A program made the position numbers and the translations under genes. The notes under the pieces were generated by a model. It did not search any database and was not told where the DNA came from. It saw only the letters and a program-made list of their open reading frames with translations. From Clostridia bacterium (lineage in GTDB: Bacteria; Bacillota; Clostridia; Christensenellales; CAG-917), in the NCBI GenBank assembly GCA_028710495.1, contig JAQUST010000008.1, positions 17,009 through 55,319 of the forward strand: a stretch of 38,311 bases of DNA. The letters are read 5' to 3'. Below, piece by piece: positions 1-10,074 of this stretch (positions are counted from its first letter, which is position 1; every line of letters starts with the position of its first letter).

Positions 1-3000
1 GTGCCGACTTCGCCAAGAGTTTTGGTGATCTTGATATCAGTAATTTTTGATAAATCAGAAGTTGCGCCAGCATATTGATATCCGCTGATGACGAGTTGGT
101 CGCCTTCAAATGAGAAATAAGCAAAGGTCGGAGCATCAAGTGTATTTGTCAAGGAGTTTGCAGTGTCAAACTTTGGATTGACATTTTCATTGTTGCCATA
201 TGTGTAATATTTCTCGCCCATTGTGCCGATTGTCATGTAGATTGTTCCGCCGTCTGCGTTGATTATATATCCGTTTTTGTCAACTGTAGAATCAACAATA
301 TTGCCGTTTTTGTCGACGACGCAAGTTGTTGTATAGGTGTGGTCGTGGCCAGCAAGAACAATATCGACTCCGTTTTCGGCAAAAAGTTTTGTAAGTTGTG
401 AGCGCATTGCAACTACTTCAATATCTCTTGAGTGAGAGCCTGCAGTGTAGAGACCTTTGTGCATCAAAACAATTGTCCATTTTGAAGTGTTTGCTTCAAG
501 ATCCGCTTGTAACCAGTCATATTGCGCAGTACCAAGTCCGTTTTTGTCTGCATCATTGGTGTTCAAAACTATAACATGTAGAGTGCCATAATCGAGTGAA
601 TAATAAAGCCCGTCTTCTGTCAGCTGTTCATCATTGACATTTTCTTCAAGTGAATAATTGAAGTAGTTGTTCAAAGCGTTTGAACCGTCTTCGTGGTTCC
701 CTGACGTAATAAACATTGAAGTATTGGCAAAATATTCAGACATTGTATCAAGTGCCCAACCCCATTGATAATAATTCTTTCCGTTGTCTGTCATATCGCC
801 GGCATTCAAAATAAAATCATAATTATTGATTTCTTCAGTTGAGGCAATCTTGTCAAAAACAGCTGATGATGCTTGATAATCAGCAAGAATTGAAGCTTGC
901 AAATCAGCTATTGCGAGGAAACTGAATGTGTCTTGGCTCGATGCAGGCGCAGTTGTCATAGTAAAATAGTCAAGTCCTGAATCAGAGAGAAGTGCAAATT
1001 CTTCATCTTTATAAGTACCATAAACTCGGTATTTATATGTAGTTCCTGTAGCAAGACCAGTGATTTTTATTGTATGATGATTTTTGTAGACTACATAGTT
1101 TGAAATATGGAGTGCGGAATTGTCTAGGTTGCCGTCTCTCATTCCTGCGGAATAGTAATATTCAACATCATTGACTTCATAAGTGATTTCAGTGTGTGTC
1201 AAGCAAAGAATTCCGAGGTCAATAAGAGGAACATATGCGGGCATTGTTGTTGTGAGCAGTGTCGCTGTGATACCGCTAGCAGTTGCAGAATTTGTGCGTG
1301 TTTCCCAACCGATTTTTCCTGGTTCGGTAAATGTTGTGTTGTATGTGATAGTTCCTTCAGGTGATGTTTCGACAGTCGCCACTAAATTATCATTTTCATC
1401 CAAAATTTCAAACTTAGTGAATATATCTTCATCAGTATAGTAGCTGAAAGTATAGGCTGATGTTGAATCAACTGTATCAAAGTTCGAAGTAATTTTTGAG
1501 GGAAGTCTACCGTTTTCTGTTGTTGCAGGATTGAAAAGCTCTGAAACAGTTTGTCCTTGGACATAAGTGTAGTAGATATCATCTTCCGGCAGATTTGAGG
1601 TGTGAACCACGGCGTATGAAGCATCTTTTACATAATTCTTTGCGTATTGAAGGAAATATGGAATTGAAAAATCACTTTGGTCTTCAACATCTTGAACAGT
1701 GTCAACACCAAAGGCAACAATAATATCTTTTACAATTCCGCCTGTGCCTGTGTAAAAACTTTCAACCATATATTTAGAAATGAAGTCTTCTGCAAACTCA
1801 ATAACTCCCATATCTCCCATATAAATTCCGAAAGTGTTTGCAAGCATTGAACTCAAAAAGCCTTGTGCAGTTTCCAAAATATTACCCAAACAGAAATTGT
1901 CAAGTGAAACCATATCATCTGTCAAAAGCGGTGAACCTTCTTCCATGAGGCTATTCAGAAGTTCGACTGCTGTTGAAAACAGCTCATTTGCGGAGGCGAT
2001 TTCAGATTCGGATAGATTCAAATCTGAAAAATCAAATTTATAAGCTAGCAAAGTTTTAAGAAGTGATGTGTCATCCAAAAGAATAGGATTGAGTAGTGAA
2101 TTGAACAATGATTCAACCATTGTACCGTCTTCGCAATTCAAAATTAAGTCTCTTAAAGCATATGCAAAATAGTAACGGTCAAATACAGCTTGGTCACTTC
2201 CGCTTGCTGGTTCTTCAGGGTTTAAAACTTGATTCAAGTTGGTAAATTCATTGCCAGTTGTATGGTTGAGCAAGATTTTCACAACTAAATTGCGGAAGCT
2301 TATTTTGTGACCATCCAAACCATAATCAGCATCAACGAAATCATCAACTACTGCATTCACCATAAGTAATAAACCAGGATTTTCATCAGTGCCAATGTAT
2401 TCAGTGCCGTTGTAGGTATAGGTCATTCCATTGAGCAATTGGTCAATCATTGAGTCTACAAGTTTGTATGTAACATCAGCGTAATCTCCAAACATACCGC
2501 CGAGCATATTGCGGAATGTGCCGTTGAAGAACGTCCCGAGTGAACCTCGCAACTCATCAATCATATCCATGCTTAGGAAATGTCCCAACATTCTTGAGAG
2601 CAACTGTGAATAAAGTTCCTCATCAATGTAATTATTGTATGTCATTGTTGAAAGGTCATGATAAAGATAACTGTAAAGGAAAAAGTCTGGATTTTCTGCA
2701 TATCTTGCAGCAAACTTTTCAGCATCGGTAGTAAGGCTTGATACATCTGTATCATGCCAAACAGCGGAAGTCAATGCAATGTTTGAAGTTTGTACTTCGG
2801 CAAGAGTTTGAAGTTCTGTTATGTTGGTATCAAGTTTTTCGGCAACGACATAATCAGTTCCGTCATAATAATAATCGCGGTTAATTTCAATATGTCTTGA
2901 TGGGGCAGAGTAGCTTACAGTTGAGCCAGTTTCAAAGTCATAAAGCACATTGCCTTCAGCATCAACATAACTTGCTATATCGCTTGAATGCATATGACCC

Positions 3001-4559
3001 GATAAAGTGTAGCGTACACCAATTTGTAGCAAATACTTTGTGACATATTCCCAGTTGTAGATTGTGAAATCTTTCAATAAATCATCTTCTTTGTCAAAGT
3101 GTGGAAGAATGTTGTGGTGGCAGGCGAAAACTATTGTTTCATCTGTTCCATCAAAGCCGCTGTTGTTTGTTGAAAAAGTGCTTCCTTCTCCATCGATGAC
3201 ATCATTTTTGAGCCAGTCTAAAAATTCTTCCGTAATTTTCCCGCCGGTAATATGATCCATACCGGTATTATAATAAACAACATTTCCTGCTGTTATTGCA
3301 GATTTAATAACTGTTTGGTCTTCTGCAAGCAATTCATATGTGTTTGTGACTTCGTTAAATGTATAAAGATTTTTACTGCTCAGAATTTGCTCTGAATTTG
3401 CAACAATAGGAACAAGACTTGTAGTGACTACTCTGTCAGATGAATCGCACATAATTATGCTGTAGCCTGTGGAGGCCGTGTCAACTTCACCGACTTTTCC
3501 GCTCATAATTTCGATTGCGTAACTTAAAATATTATTTTTGCTTGAAATACTACTGTATTGTGAAAGCAAATATGCATAGTACTCTTCTTCAGTTTCAAAA
3601 TCGCCAATTTCCGCATTTGCAATATTTTGAAGAGCATCACAGTAATAACTAATTTTTAGATTATCAGCGGTGGTGGAGTAAACATATTCTCCAGTCAAGC
3701 TGCCATACCAGTAATTAAGATCTGTAAGACCTGTGTTCAAATATGTAGATGAGCCAAATTTTACTTGTGCGCGAAGAACATTATTCAAAATTCCTTCGTC
3801 AATATCTGGAAAACCAAGTCCTGCAAAAATCATTGCAAAAAGTCTTGTATCTGCAGTATCTGCAAGGTAGCTAGAACCATCAAGAATTCCGTTGTCACGG
3901 ATGTTGTCATATAAACTGGCTGAACCGTTGTATAGGTCGTGATTCCCTGGGAAAGCAAAAACCTGAAAATTTTCAAATGGCGTTTTTGTTCCTTCATCAG
4001 TGTATGAAATCAAACGCATTTTATTTTGCATATATCTGAAAGCGTTGGCAACGTCAATCAAAGCAACACGCTCAGAATTTTTTGTTAAATCACCTGTCAA
4101 AAGTACATAATCGGGGACTGCATCCAAAGCTTCACGCGCCGCATCTTCATTTTCTGTTCCGAGAGCTTCTTCAAGCGCTGAAACTTTTTCTTCTGCAAGA
4201 CTTATTATGTTTTGAATAATAGCATTCAAAATTGCGCCGCTCTCTGTGATAAGTTTTGTATCTCCAGTTGTGGAGTCATAAAAATCTGATAATAAATATA
4301 GCTCGGAAGTTTTATCGATATAATCAATGTTGTTGCCTTCCTCATCTGTTGTGTAAGCATAACAGTATTCTAGAGGGAAGTAGTGCGTATCGCTTATGTG
4401 TGCGATAGTGATTGTTTCGCTTGAGCCTACTTCAAGTTCAGATGCTGCAAATGCAGTGCCGTCAATCAGTGTCATACTGCCGATTGAGAAGCATACTGTC
4501 AATATAAGCACTGCAATAAGCAGAAGTGGCAAGCGCTTAGAAAATGTGTTTGATTTCAT
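1..4559 (-). CDS. Secreted protein with two metallophosphoesterase domains (N-terminal calcineurin-like, C-terminal purple-acid-phosphatase-like); 3' end truncated by the window edge
   Basis: Read by eye on the minus strand from ATG at 4559 (upstream GGAGGA). Signal peptide MKSNTFSKRLPLLLIAVLILTVCFSIG. Domain 1 motifs: HISDTH, LTGDLTKN, FPGNHDLYN, CHHN, LSGHMHS. Domain 2 motifs: AIADLQ, NAGDMTDNG, SGNHED, LMHKG, LAGHDHTYT. Start, middle (GHMHS at about 2985-2999) and left-edge codons are all in the same frame. Not in the ORF track, presumably because it has no stop in the window. Confidence 0.88.
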   Translation of the reverse strand, partial: MKSNTFSKRLPLLLIAVLILTVCFSIGSMTLIDGTAFAASELEVGSSETITIAHISDTHYFPLEYCYAYTTDEEGNNIDYIDKTSELYLLSDFYDSTTGDTKLITESGAILNAIIQNIISLAEEKVSALEEALGTENEDAAREALDAVPDYVLLTGDLTKNSERVALIDVANAFRYMQNKMRLISYTDEGTKTPFENFQVFAFPGNHDLYNGSASLYDNIRDNGILDGSSYLADTADTRLFAMIFAGLGFPDIDEGILNNVLRAQVKFGSSTYLNTGLTDLNYWYGSLTGEYVYSTTADNLKISYYCDALQNIANAEIGDFETEEEYYAYLLSQYSSISSKNNILSYAIEIMSGKVGEVDTASTGYSIIMCDSSDRVVTTSLVPIVANSEQILSSKNLYTFNEVTNTYELLAEDQTVIKSAITAGNVVYYNTGMDHITGGKITEEFLDWLKNDVIDGEGSTFSTNNSGFDGTDETIVFACHHNILPHFDKEDDLLKDFTIYNWEYVTKYLLQIGVRYTLSGHMHSSDIASYVDAEGNVLYDFETGSTVSYSAPSRHIEINRDYYYDGTDYVVAEKLDTNITELQTLAEVQTSNIALTSAVWHDTDVSSLTTDAEKFAARYAENPDFFLYSYLYHDLSTMTYNNYIDEELYSQLLSRMLGHFLSMDMIDELRGSLGTFFNGTFRNMLGGMFGDYADVTYKLVDSMIDQLLNGMTYTYNGTEYIGTDENPGLLLMVNAVVDDFVDADYGLDGHKISFRNLVVKILLNHTTGNEFTNLNQVLNPEEPASGSDQAVFDRYYFAYALRDLILNCEDGTMVESLFNSLLNPILLDDTSLLKTLLAYKFDFSDLNLSESEIASANELFSTAVELLNSLMEEGSPLLTDDMVSLDNFCLGNILETAQGFLSSMLANTFGIYMGDMGVIEFAEDFISKYMVESFYTGTGGIVKDIIVAFGVDTVQDVEDQSDFSIPYFLQYAKNYVKDASYAVVHTSNLPEDDIYYTYVQGQTVSELFNPATTENGRLPSKITSNFDTVDSTSAYTFSYYTDEDIFTKFEILDENDNLVATVETSPEGTITYNTTFTEPGKIGWETRTNSATASGITATLLTTTMPAYVPLIDLGILCLTHTEITYEVNDVEYYYSAGMRDGNLDNSALHISNYVVYKNHHTIKITGLATGTTYKYRVYGTYKDEEFALLSDSGLDYFTMTTAPASSQDTFSFLAIADLQASILADYQASSAVFDKIASTEEINNYDFILNAGDMTDNGKNYYQWGWALDTMSEYFANTSMFITSGNHEDGSNALNNYFNYSLEENVNDEQLTEDGLYYSLDYGTLHVIVLNTNDADKNGLGTAQYDWLQADLEANTSKWTIVLMHKGLYTAGSHSRDIEVVAMRSQLTKLFAENGVDIVLAGHDHTYTTTCVVDKNGNIVDSTVDKNGYIINADGGTIYMTIGTMGEKYYTYGNNENVNPKFDTANSLTNTLDAPTFAYFSFEGDQLVISGYQYAGATSDLSKITDIKITKTLGEVG

Positions 4560-4697
4560 AATGTCCTCCATATATATAGATAAGTAAGTATAAGTATAAG
4601 ATATATCAATAAAATTTGCAAGAGTTAATCAACGCTAATTTTTTAAATAATGTTGATTTTTTTTCAAAATAATTGTAATATATTCAAAGGGTAATTT

Positions 4698-5999
4698 ATG
4701 CAAAATAATACAACAGAAAAAAATCAGGAGAAAGTATTCAATAAGCACATTTCTCTTGTTCACAATAATTCTCCGAAAGCAGCTTTCAAAACTTGGCAAG
4801 ACTGGCAGAAAATTATTGCTTGGTGCACATTGGTTGTTGTTTTATGCACCAGCTTCTTGATATGGAAACAGGAAAAATGGAATAGCGTGACTCCTTCGCA
4901 TGGATTTACATATCTAGGAATACGACCTGGCTTGACAATGACACAAAATTTAATTGGCGATATTGTTTTTGAAGAGGATGGAGTCACAAGCGAACGAATT
5001 GTTTTTGATGAGGCATTGGCAGAATCTGAAAGCGCAGAAGAAAAAATTCTTTTAGCTCTAAAATTGTATGAAATTGGCAATCTTTCAATGGTGACTTCAC
5101 CATATTCCGGAATTTATTCAGTTGGAAGCAGTGATAGTGTTTTGTTAGGTCAAACACTTCCGTTGCAATTGCAAACTATTGAAATCCGTGATAACACAAC
5201 GGCAGAATACTATCGTGCAAAATATCAAATTTTGAAACCTGGCACCGAACTTGATCCGATTGTTTTGGCTATGGGTTCGCAAGCGGAAAATGTTGAAAGG
5301 AAGTATTATAAGGCGGGCAATTCAGCAGTTACTTATCAGCGTACAAACAAAATTTATCAAAATCAAAGTGGGATGTTGATTGGAGACTGGTCACAACTTG
5401 CAACTGTCAGTGAGGATAGACTTGAAACTATGACACTTCCTGCACCATATACTTCAGCGGGATTTATCGGAGATGAAGGCGCGAATATCCCCAGTGTTCA
5501 ATCAACTGGTCTTTGCTATAAACTTGTTGATGGAACAAATACTTATGTTCCGCGTTACAATGACAGCTTTGACCAAAATATCGGCTATGAAAAAACTGAT
5601 CAGCATCTTTCGTATGTTCTTGACAATGTGGCGTTACAAACCATAAAAAGTGCATCTGTGGAGTACAACGAAACGACTGGAGTTTATATTGTTTCTATGG
5701 TTGCGAACACAATTACCAATTTCTATACTTGCGCTGAAACTCGCTGGTCATTGGCCGATTCAAGCGCGACAGGTGATAAAAATGCAAATTTTACCAAGTT
5801 AGAAGTCAAATTTGAGCTTTGGGACAACGGTTATTTCAAAAAATGGGAAATGTGGGAAGACTGGTTGGCAGCAAATGCACAACCTATGCCAAATTTATTT
5901 ATCGGAGAAATGAGCGCAGTGCAGTATTATTGTGAAGAATTCACTTACAATTCTGAAGATTGCGACTTGTCGCGATTTGATTTTTGGAGTGCGAATTAA
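4698..5999 (+). CDS. Uncharacterised single-pass membrane-anchored protein (433 aa)
   Basis: ORF track; N-terminal TM segment IIAWCTLVVVLCTSFLIW followed by a long probable extracytoplasmic region; no family recognised. Confidence 0.75.
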   Translation: MQNNTTEKNQEKVFNKHISLVHNNSPKAAFKTWQDWQKIIAWCTLVVVLCTSFLIWKQEKWNSVTPSHGFTYLGIRPGLTMTQNLIGDIVFEEDGVTSERIVFDEALAESESAEEKILLALKLYEIGNLSMVTSPYSGIYSVGSSDSVLLGQTLPLQLQTIEIRDNTTAEYYRAKYQILKPGTELDPIVLAMGSQAENVERKYYKAGNSAVTYQRTNKIYQNQSGMLIGDWSQLATVSEDRLETMTLPAPYTSAGFIGDEGANIPSVQSTGLCYKLVDGTNTYVPRYNDSFDQNIGYEKTDQHLSYVLDNVALQTIKSASVEYNETTGVYIVSMVANTITNFYTCAETRWSLADSSATGDKNANFTKLEVKFELWDNGYFKKWEMWEDWLAANAQPMPNLFIGEMSAVQYYCEEFTYNSEDCDLSRFDFWSAN

Positions 6000-6142
6000 C
6001 ATAATTTTATAAAATATTATTTGAAAACTTTCTATTCTATTTCAAAATATGATAATCTCTGCGGAAGCACCTTGTATGAGTGCTCGAAAAAAGATTGATT
6101 TTTTCTTTTCAACATAAATGAAACATTAAAAAAAAGTAGTAT

Positions 6143-6437
6143 ATATGCTTCTTCAATTCCGTAAACTAGCGCGAGCTAAGACAAAATCTTTGATTTTGCT
6201 TCCCCAAATAATTGGAAAATAAAAAAAGAAGCACATGTGCTTCTTCTTCAATTCCGTAAACTAGCGCGAGCTAAGACAAAATCTTTGATTTTGCTTCCCC
6301 AAATTATTGAAAAATAAAAAAAGAAGCACATGTGCTTCTTCTTCAATTCCGTAAACTAGCGCGAGCTAAGACAAAATCTTTGATTTTGCTTCCCCAAATT
6401 ATTGAAAAATAAAAAAAGAAGCACATGTGCTTCTTCA
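6143..6437. repeat. About three tandem copies of a 95-bp unit, each ending in a GAAGCACATGTGCTTC palindrome
   Basis: Anchor 'aattccgtaaactagcgcgagctaagacaaaatctttgattttgcttcccc' recurs at 6155, 6250 and 6345 (exact 95-bp steps), with only a few substitutions visible. Confidence 0.95.
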
Positions 6438-6438
6438 C
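6415..6438 (-). terminator. Intrinsic terminator downstream of tRNA-Glu (also duplicated in the two other repeat units)
   Basis: Minus strand reads AAGAAGCACATGTGCTTCTTTTTTTATTTT: 8-bp stem, CATG loop, U-tract. Confidence 0.75.
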
Positions 6439-6451
6439 TACTTCTTAATTT

Positions 6452-6526
6452 TGGTACCCCCGTGGGGAATCGAACCCCAGATTCCGCCGTGAGAGGGCGA
6501 CGTCTTAACCGCTTGACCACGAGGGC
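6452..6526 (-). tRNA. tRNA-Glu (anticodon CTC), CCA encoded
   Basis: Cloverleaf by eye on minus strand: GCCCTCG acceptor, anticodon arm TCGCC-CTCTCAC-GGCGG, T-arm CTGGGGTTCGATTCCCCA(C), 3' ACCA. Confidence 0.93.
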
Positions 6527-6620
6527 ATATAATAAATCATTTAGGCAAGACGGATTATATCATAGAAAAAATATTTGCACAAGCAAAATGAATTATATTT
6601 TTTCATTCAATAAAAATAGC

Positions 6621-6813
6621 AAAAAAAATCCCGCGCATCCGTGTGAGTGAAAATTTTTAAACCTGCATTTGCAGGGTGGGTTTATGGCTATCGGTTATCG
6701 CTGTCTTCCACTGATTATCTGAGGCCTGACATTAAATTCCGAACACGCCATCCCGTATTAAAAATTTGTGGTTCAAAATGTATCACCATCACGAGAATAG
6801 CAGGATTTTTTTT
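6621..6813 (-). ncRNA. ssrS: 6S RNA (ssrS) candidate
   Basis: About 193 nt on the minus strand; closing stem AAAAAAAATCCTGC...GCGCGGGATTTTTTTT; 'GATACATTTTGAACC' and an overall long interrupted hairpin resembling Firmicutes 6S RNA; T-rich 3' end. Not confirmed with a covariance model. Confidence 0.7.
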
Positions 6814-6910
6814 CAATTACATACTAACATAAAGCAAATAATATTACAAGTCTTGATTTTTTTGAGTGTTTGTGTTACACTATATTATAGTTTTGATTTA
6901 GGAGGAATTT

Positions 6911-8044
6911 ATGCAAGAAAATCCGAACATTGAGGTTATCCAAGATTTGGATAACATTCCAACACTCAATAAACCGATAACAAGAAACACTAAAACATTT
7001 TTTGCTTCTATTTGGTTTATTCTTATTTTTGGAACGCTTCTTACGCTCGCATCGTTTTTTGACCTTCAAATAAGCAAAATTATGACCGCAGGAACTTTAC
7101 CTGACGGGCAGTATTTTTCAACAAATCAGTTTGGATTATTTTTTGAAACAATTGGCAGCGCACCGATTTGGATTATGAGTGCAATAGCTACCACGATTTT
7201 TTTCTGGAATGTAGTTCGCGAACTTAAACATGGAATTAAAATTCCAGTTGCTATTTTGCTTGCAATTCTTGTTGTCGCAATTCTTTATTTCTTCTTTTCT
7301 GACATATTCAAGTATGTTCTTGAAAAGGTCGATGCAAAAGAATATGCGGATACAATTTATGTTATGGCAATAAAAATCTTGCTTGCTACAATATTTGGCG
7401 GAATGTTGATTTTGCTTTGGAAGAATATCAAGCCGGAAACAACGAAAATTTTGATAAAGTGGGCTATCGTTATTCTTTGTGTCGCAGCCTTCTATCTTCT
7501 TATCAATTTTTTGAAAGGACCTATTGGCAGAGTCAGATTTAGAGCAATGAATGCAATTGGTGACAATGTTGCTTATGCAAACTTCACAAACTGGTGGGTT
7601 ATCAATGGTGACCGTGCAATCTTTGGTTTGCCATCGGATGCCTGCAAGTCTTTCCCGTCAGGGCATACTTTCTCTGCGGGAGTCATCTACACACTTATTT
7701 GCTTGCCACATCTCATTCCATCAATGAACAAACTTTGGACAAAGATTGCGATTTGGTCAGGCTGTATTGTTTATACAGGTGCTGTTGCTATAAGTCGTAT
7801 TGTTGTTGGAGCACATTTTTTCTCCGATGTCCTGTTCGGAGGAACAATAGCTTTTCTTGCAACAATTTTGTTCCGTGAAATTTTTGTAGACAAATGTGCT
7901 CATTTTATCGCATTAAAAGAATTATCATTCAAAAGTAAAGCTAAAAAATTTGCGCCTACTGAAGCAGAGAGAAAGGAATGCAGTGACATTGCAAAAGAAG
8001 AAAAACAAGATCTCAAGCAGGCTGCAAAGGATTTAAAAAAGTAG
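6911..8044 (+). CDS. Phosphatase PAP2 family integral membrane protein
   Basis: PAP2 motifs FPSGHTFSAG and SRIVVGAHFFSDVLFGG, multiple TM helices, RBS aggagg upstream. Confidence 0.9.
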   Translation: MQENPNIEVIQDLDNIPTLNKPITRNTKTFFASIWFILIFGTLLTLASFFDLQISKIMTAGTLPDGQYFSTNQFGLFFETIGSAPIWIMSAIATTIFFWNVVRELKHGIKIPVAILLAILVVAILYFFFSDIFKYVLEKVDAKEYADTIYVMAIKILLATIFGGMLILLWKNIKPETTKILIKWAIVILCVAAFYLLINFLKGPIGRVRFRAMNAIGDNVAYANFTNWWVINGDRAIFGLPSDACKSFPSGHTFSAGVIYTLICLPHLIPSMNKLWTKIAIWSGCIVYTGAVAISRIVVGAHFFSDVLFGGTIAFLATILFREIFVDKCAHFIALKELSFKSKAKKFAPTEAERKECSDIAKEEKQDLKQAAKDLKK

Positions 8045-8061
8045 TTTTCTATAAAGCAAAC

Positions 8062-8090
8062 AAAAAAGAGCGCTCAAGCGTTCTTTTTTT
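8062..8090 (+). terminator. Intrinsic terminator after the PAP2 gene
   Basis: AAAAAAGAGCGCTCAAGCGTTCTTTTTTT hairpin plus T-run. Confidence 0.85.
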
Positions 8091-8309
8091 ATAAAAAATA
8101 TTTTGATAAAAATAGTTTTGTTGATATATATTATATATTTTTTCGGCGTAGAAATAGTATAAAGCATAATTAGTGTAAAAATGATAAGTAAGTTGTATTT
8201 TAATAATTTAAAGATTAAAAACTGCAAAATTGCGAATTTGCTTTTCAAATTATGCAAAACAATTGATTTATAATTCGGTATTTGTTATAATGCAAAAGCT
8301 ATAAATATT

Positions 8310-8385
8310 GCTGGAGTAGCTCAGATGGTAGAGCGATTCACTCGTAATGAATAGGTCAAGGGTTCGATTCCCTTCTTCAGCTCCA
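8310..8385 (+). tRNA. tRNA-Thr (anticodon CGT), CCA encoded
   Basis: GCTGGAG...CTTCAGC acceptor, anticodon arm ATTCA-CTCGTAA-TGAAT, T-arm GGGTTCGATTCCC, 3' TCCA. Confidence 0.95.
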
Positions 8386-8417
8386 AAAAAAGAAAGCATA
8401 TTGTGCTTTCTTTTTTT
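8386..8417 (+). terminator. Intrinsic terminator after tRNA-Thr
   Basis: AAAAAAAGAAAGCATATTGTGCTTTCTTTTTTT. Confidence 0.85.
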
Positions 8418-8693
8418 ATAACTATAAATTTTTTAGTTTGCTGATAACAAACAGTTAAGCAGTTTGGTTGTCTATAAAAAATCAATATAAATACAGAAAT
8501 TATAATCATATACTACTTCAAAATAAAGAAATCAAAACATTTGCTACATTATAAAAACAAATTATCATAATCAATACAACATTCATAAGCAAGATTAAAT
8601 ATTTATTCAAGATATTATTTTGAGAAAACAATATTCAATAACTATAATCAATGTATAGAATCAATAATTAAAAATTCAATGAAATATTTCTTG

Positions 8694-9950
8694 TTAGATT
8701 ATTTTTTGGGGGTCAACAGGTATTCCGCCGTTATGTCTTGATTTTTCCGCAGCCATAACAATTTGGTGTGATGCAATAGTGTCGGAAATGAAGGTCACAT
8801 CTTGCATAAGCGATTCATCAAGTTTTCCGTTGAGTAGTTTGCAAAACGCAATTACAGTGCGGTAATCGCCTTCAATATGTCCAGTAATTAAACTTCCGGC
8901 AATAAGAGTGCGCTTTCTTCCGCCAAAAATGTTTAGTACAAGTTTTTTGTCGGTGGCAATAAGTTCGCCTTTTGTGCCGACTATTCGACTTTCTCTCATC
9001 ATTTTGTTTGAAAATGCATTTAAGGTATGAGTAGCAGTCGCACCGTTTGCAAACTGCATAGCAACAATTTGGTGGTCGCATACATCATTTTCGCTGTGAT
9101 AAACACATTTGCCATAGTCACCATTTTTTAGAGCTTCCAAAACATCGGCTTTTGATGCGCCAGTTTTGCCTGTCAATGTTCTGCGCATATATTTAACAAA
9201 TTTAGCTTTCCAAAACGGGTCTTTGAGATAAAGATTTACTGCATTATATGGACATTTTTCTACTTTGCAATCCACACATCTTTCCGCAGCGTTTGCAGGT
9301 GCATTTTGTTTTTTGAATATGGATAATTCTCCATATGATGAAACAGAGGTGCATTCGCTTCCCATAAACCATTGAATCAGGTCAAGGTCGTGACAGCATT
9401 TCGCCATGAGTGAAGGAGTGGCTGTCTTTTCTGATTTCCAGTTCCCGCGAACATAGCTATGCGCAAAATGAAAATAGCCTACATTTTCGATATGATTGAT
9501 ATTGACAATATCGCCTAAAATCCCGTCTCGTATGCAGTTCTTTATTTTTTGATAGTAGTTTGAATATCTTAAAACATGGCACACTACCATATTTACATTA
9601 TGTTGTTTTGACAAATCCATAAGCTCAATACATTCTGTGAGATTGTCAGAAACGGGTTTTTCCATAAGAATGTGGTAACCAATTTCAATCGCGCGCCTCC
9701 CTATTTCATAGTGCGTTTTATCTTGTGTGCATATGAAAACCGCATCCGAAATTTTCCCTTGCGCAAAGAAATCATTGGTTGAAGAAAAACATTTGTCCCG
9801 CGGTATCTTATAGCGTGGAGCAATATCTGTTAGCGCTTGCTCTGATGTGTCGCATAATGCAACTATTTTCACATTCTTACAAAACATTTTAACGAACATC
9901 ATATATTCAGTTCCGCGGTTGCCAAGTCCAATGACTGATATAGTTTTCAT
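8694..9950 (-). CDS. Gfo/Idh/MocA family oxidoreductase
   Basis: N-terminal Rossmann motif GLGNRG, EKPVSDN, CCHDLDLIQWFMG; internal Cys cluster CVDCKVEKCPYNA. Confidence 0.93.
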   Translation of the reverse strand: MKTISVIGLGNRGTEYMMFVKMFCKNVKIVALCDTSEQALTDIAPRYKIPRDKCFSSTNDFFAQGKISDAVFICTQDKTHYEIGRRAIEIGYHILMEKPVSDNLTECIELMDLSKQHNVNMVVCHVLRYSNYYQKIKNCIRDGILGDIVNINHIENVGYFHFAHSYVRGNWKSEKTATPSLMAKCCHDLDLIQWFMGSECTSVSSYGELSIFKKQNAPANAAERCVDCKVEKCPYNAVNLYLKDPFWKAKFVKYMRRTLTGKTGASKADVLEALKNGDYGKCVYHSENDVCDHQIVAMQFANGATATHTLNAFSNKMMRESRIVGTKGELIATDKKLVLNIFGGRKRTLIAGSLITGHIEGDYRTVIAFCKLLNGKLDESLMQDVTFISDTIASHQIVMAAEKSRHNGGIPVDPQKII

Positions 9951-10074
9951 ATCTTACCTCTTTTGTGATTACCATTATATCGCAATTGTCTATACATTTT
10001 CAAGAGTATTTTTTTTATTGAATTATATTATCATAAAAAAATATAAAATTTTTGTAAAAAATTAATAAAAACAA

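Noticed and set aside
1183-4587. Small plus-strand ORFs at 1183, 1834, 2540, 3064, 4396 and minus 1382..1624
   Set aside because: All overlap the long minus-strand phosphoesterase reading frame in other frames; no start signals.
6402-6832. Track ORFs 6402..6650 and 6647..6832 (+)
   Set aside because: They lie over tRNA-Glu and the 6S-like RNA on the opposite strand; no RBS or protein similarity. Spurious.
8321-8509. Minus ORF over tRNA-Thr; similarly 22033..22269 over tRNA-Ala ('GGDEEIRTPDLCVANASLYQLSHTP')
   Set aside because: Classic spurious ORFs translated from antisense tRNA sequence.
8694-9950. Cys cluster CVDCKVEKCPYNA in the Gfo/Idh/MocA oxidoreductase as a novel metal site
   Set aside because: I recall similar Cys clusters in subgroups of this family; not distinctive enough without an alignment.
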